Shown: positions 37,875 through 37,879 of the stretch, in pieces
How positions within the stretch are numbered: position 1 is the stretch's first letter
Layout: every line of letters starts with the position of its first letter
NCBI GenBank assembly: GCA_937951875.1
Contig: CALGAN010000067.1
Span: forward strand, 1-37,879
Reading direction: 5' to 3'
Source: an uncultured Alkalilimnicola sp.
Lineage (GTDB): Bacteria > Pseudomonadota > Gammaproteobacteria > Nitrococcales > AK92
DNA length: 37,879 nt
Program-made: the position numbers and the translations under genes
Notes under the pieces: model-generated
The model's input: only the letters and a program-made list of their open reading frames with translations
Database searches by the model: none
What the model was told of the DNA's origin: nothing

Positions 37875-37879
37875 GCGCC

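Noticed and set aside
1..37879. CRISPR arrays, tRNA/rRNA genes, insertion sequences and phage genes
   Set aside because: No regularly spaced direct repeats, cloverleaf-like segments, transposase or integrase motifs were seen on either strand.

Overview
This 37.9 kb window is dense, G+C-rich (about two thirds by eye) bacterial chromosome. It has short intergenic gaps, frequent ATGA/TGATG stop-start overlaps and several GTG starts. YaeQ, YajD, YjgA/DarP, PurT, AzlCD and a DUF3634-like protein together point to a gammaproteobacterium; I do not assign a genus. I see no rRNA, tRNA, CRISPR array, insertion sequence, phage or plasmid gene.

Layout. 1-3.2 kb: a cut-off serine beta-lactamase-family gene behind a BaiN/HI0933-type flavoprotein, divergent from an MFS exporter and a small antibiotic-biosynthesis-monooxygenase-fold protein. 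3.4-6.1 kb: a soluble three-PAS histidine kinase whose 3' end overlaps a convergent VOC-family gene. 6.1-9.8 kb: a DsbA/FrnE-like oxidoreductase, a HhH-GPD DNA glycosylase and yajD in one operon, then a secreted EF-hand repeat protein, a small zinc-ribbon protein, yaeQ and an RRM RNA-binding protein. 10-14.2 kb (minus strand): purT, a COG3897-type methyltransferase, a lipoprotein and an MFS permease. 14.4 kb: a complete bacteriohemerythrin.

15.3-25.3 kb is a carboxylate-metabolism region. A five-gene branched-chain-amino-acid-type ABC importer (binding protein, LivH, LivM, LivG, LivF) is followed by an acetoacetyl-CoA-synthetase-type ligase. Facing it are a crotonase and a second acyl-CoA ligase, and REP-like palindromes lie between the two converging units. 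The importer sits behind a 436-base leader crowded with inverted repeats, LivF has Arg in place of the Walker A Lys, and the crotonase lacks both usual hydratase glutamates.

25.4-28.9 kb is a reactive-sulfur module. An OsmC-like protein and a DUF2892 membrane protein are divergent from an ETHE1/Blh-type persulfide dioxygenase and a SulP anion transporter. Their 172-base shared control region is the most striking regulatory DNA here. It holds a perfect TATAAT on the osmC side, an ANR/FNR-type box centred close to the class II position, and two C-tract/G-tract inverted repeats of CsoR/CstR type, one over the osmC -10 and one over the dioxygenase ribosome-binding site. This reads as dual control by oxygen status and sulfane sulfur.

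28.9-37.9 kb holds a DUF2845 protein, AzlCD (branched-chain amino acid export), an ABC ATPase/FtsX-type permease/AttH-lipocalin operon, a DUF3634-like protein, a DUF4124 protein, yjgA, and a MocR-type (GntR-aminotransferase) regulator that ends just inside the window. I found no wholly unknown multi-gene system. The best leads are the sulfur-module control region, the structured leader of the importer, and the atypical LivF and crotonase.
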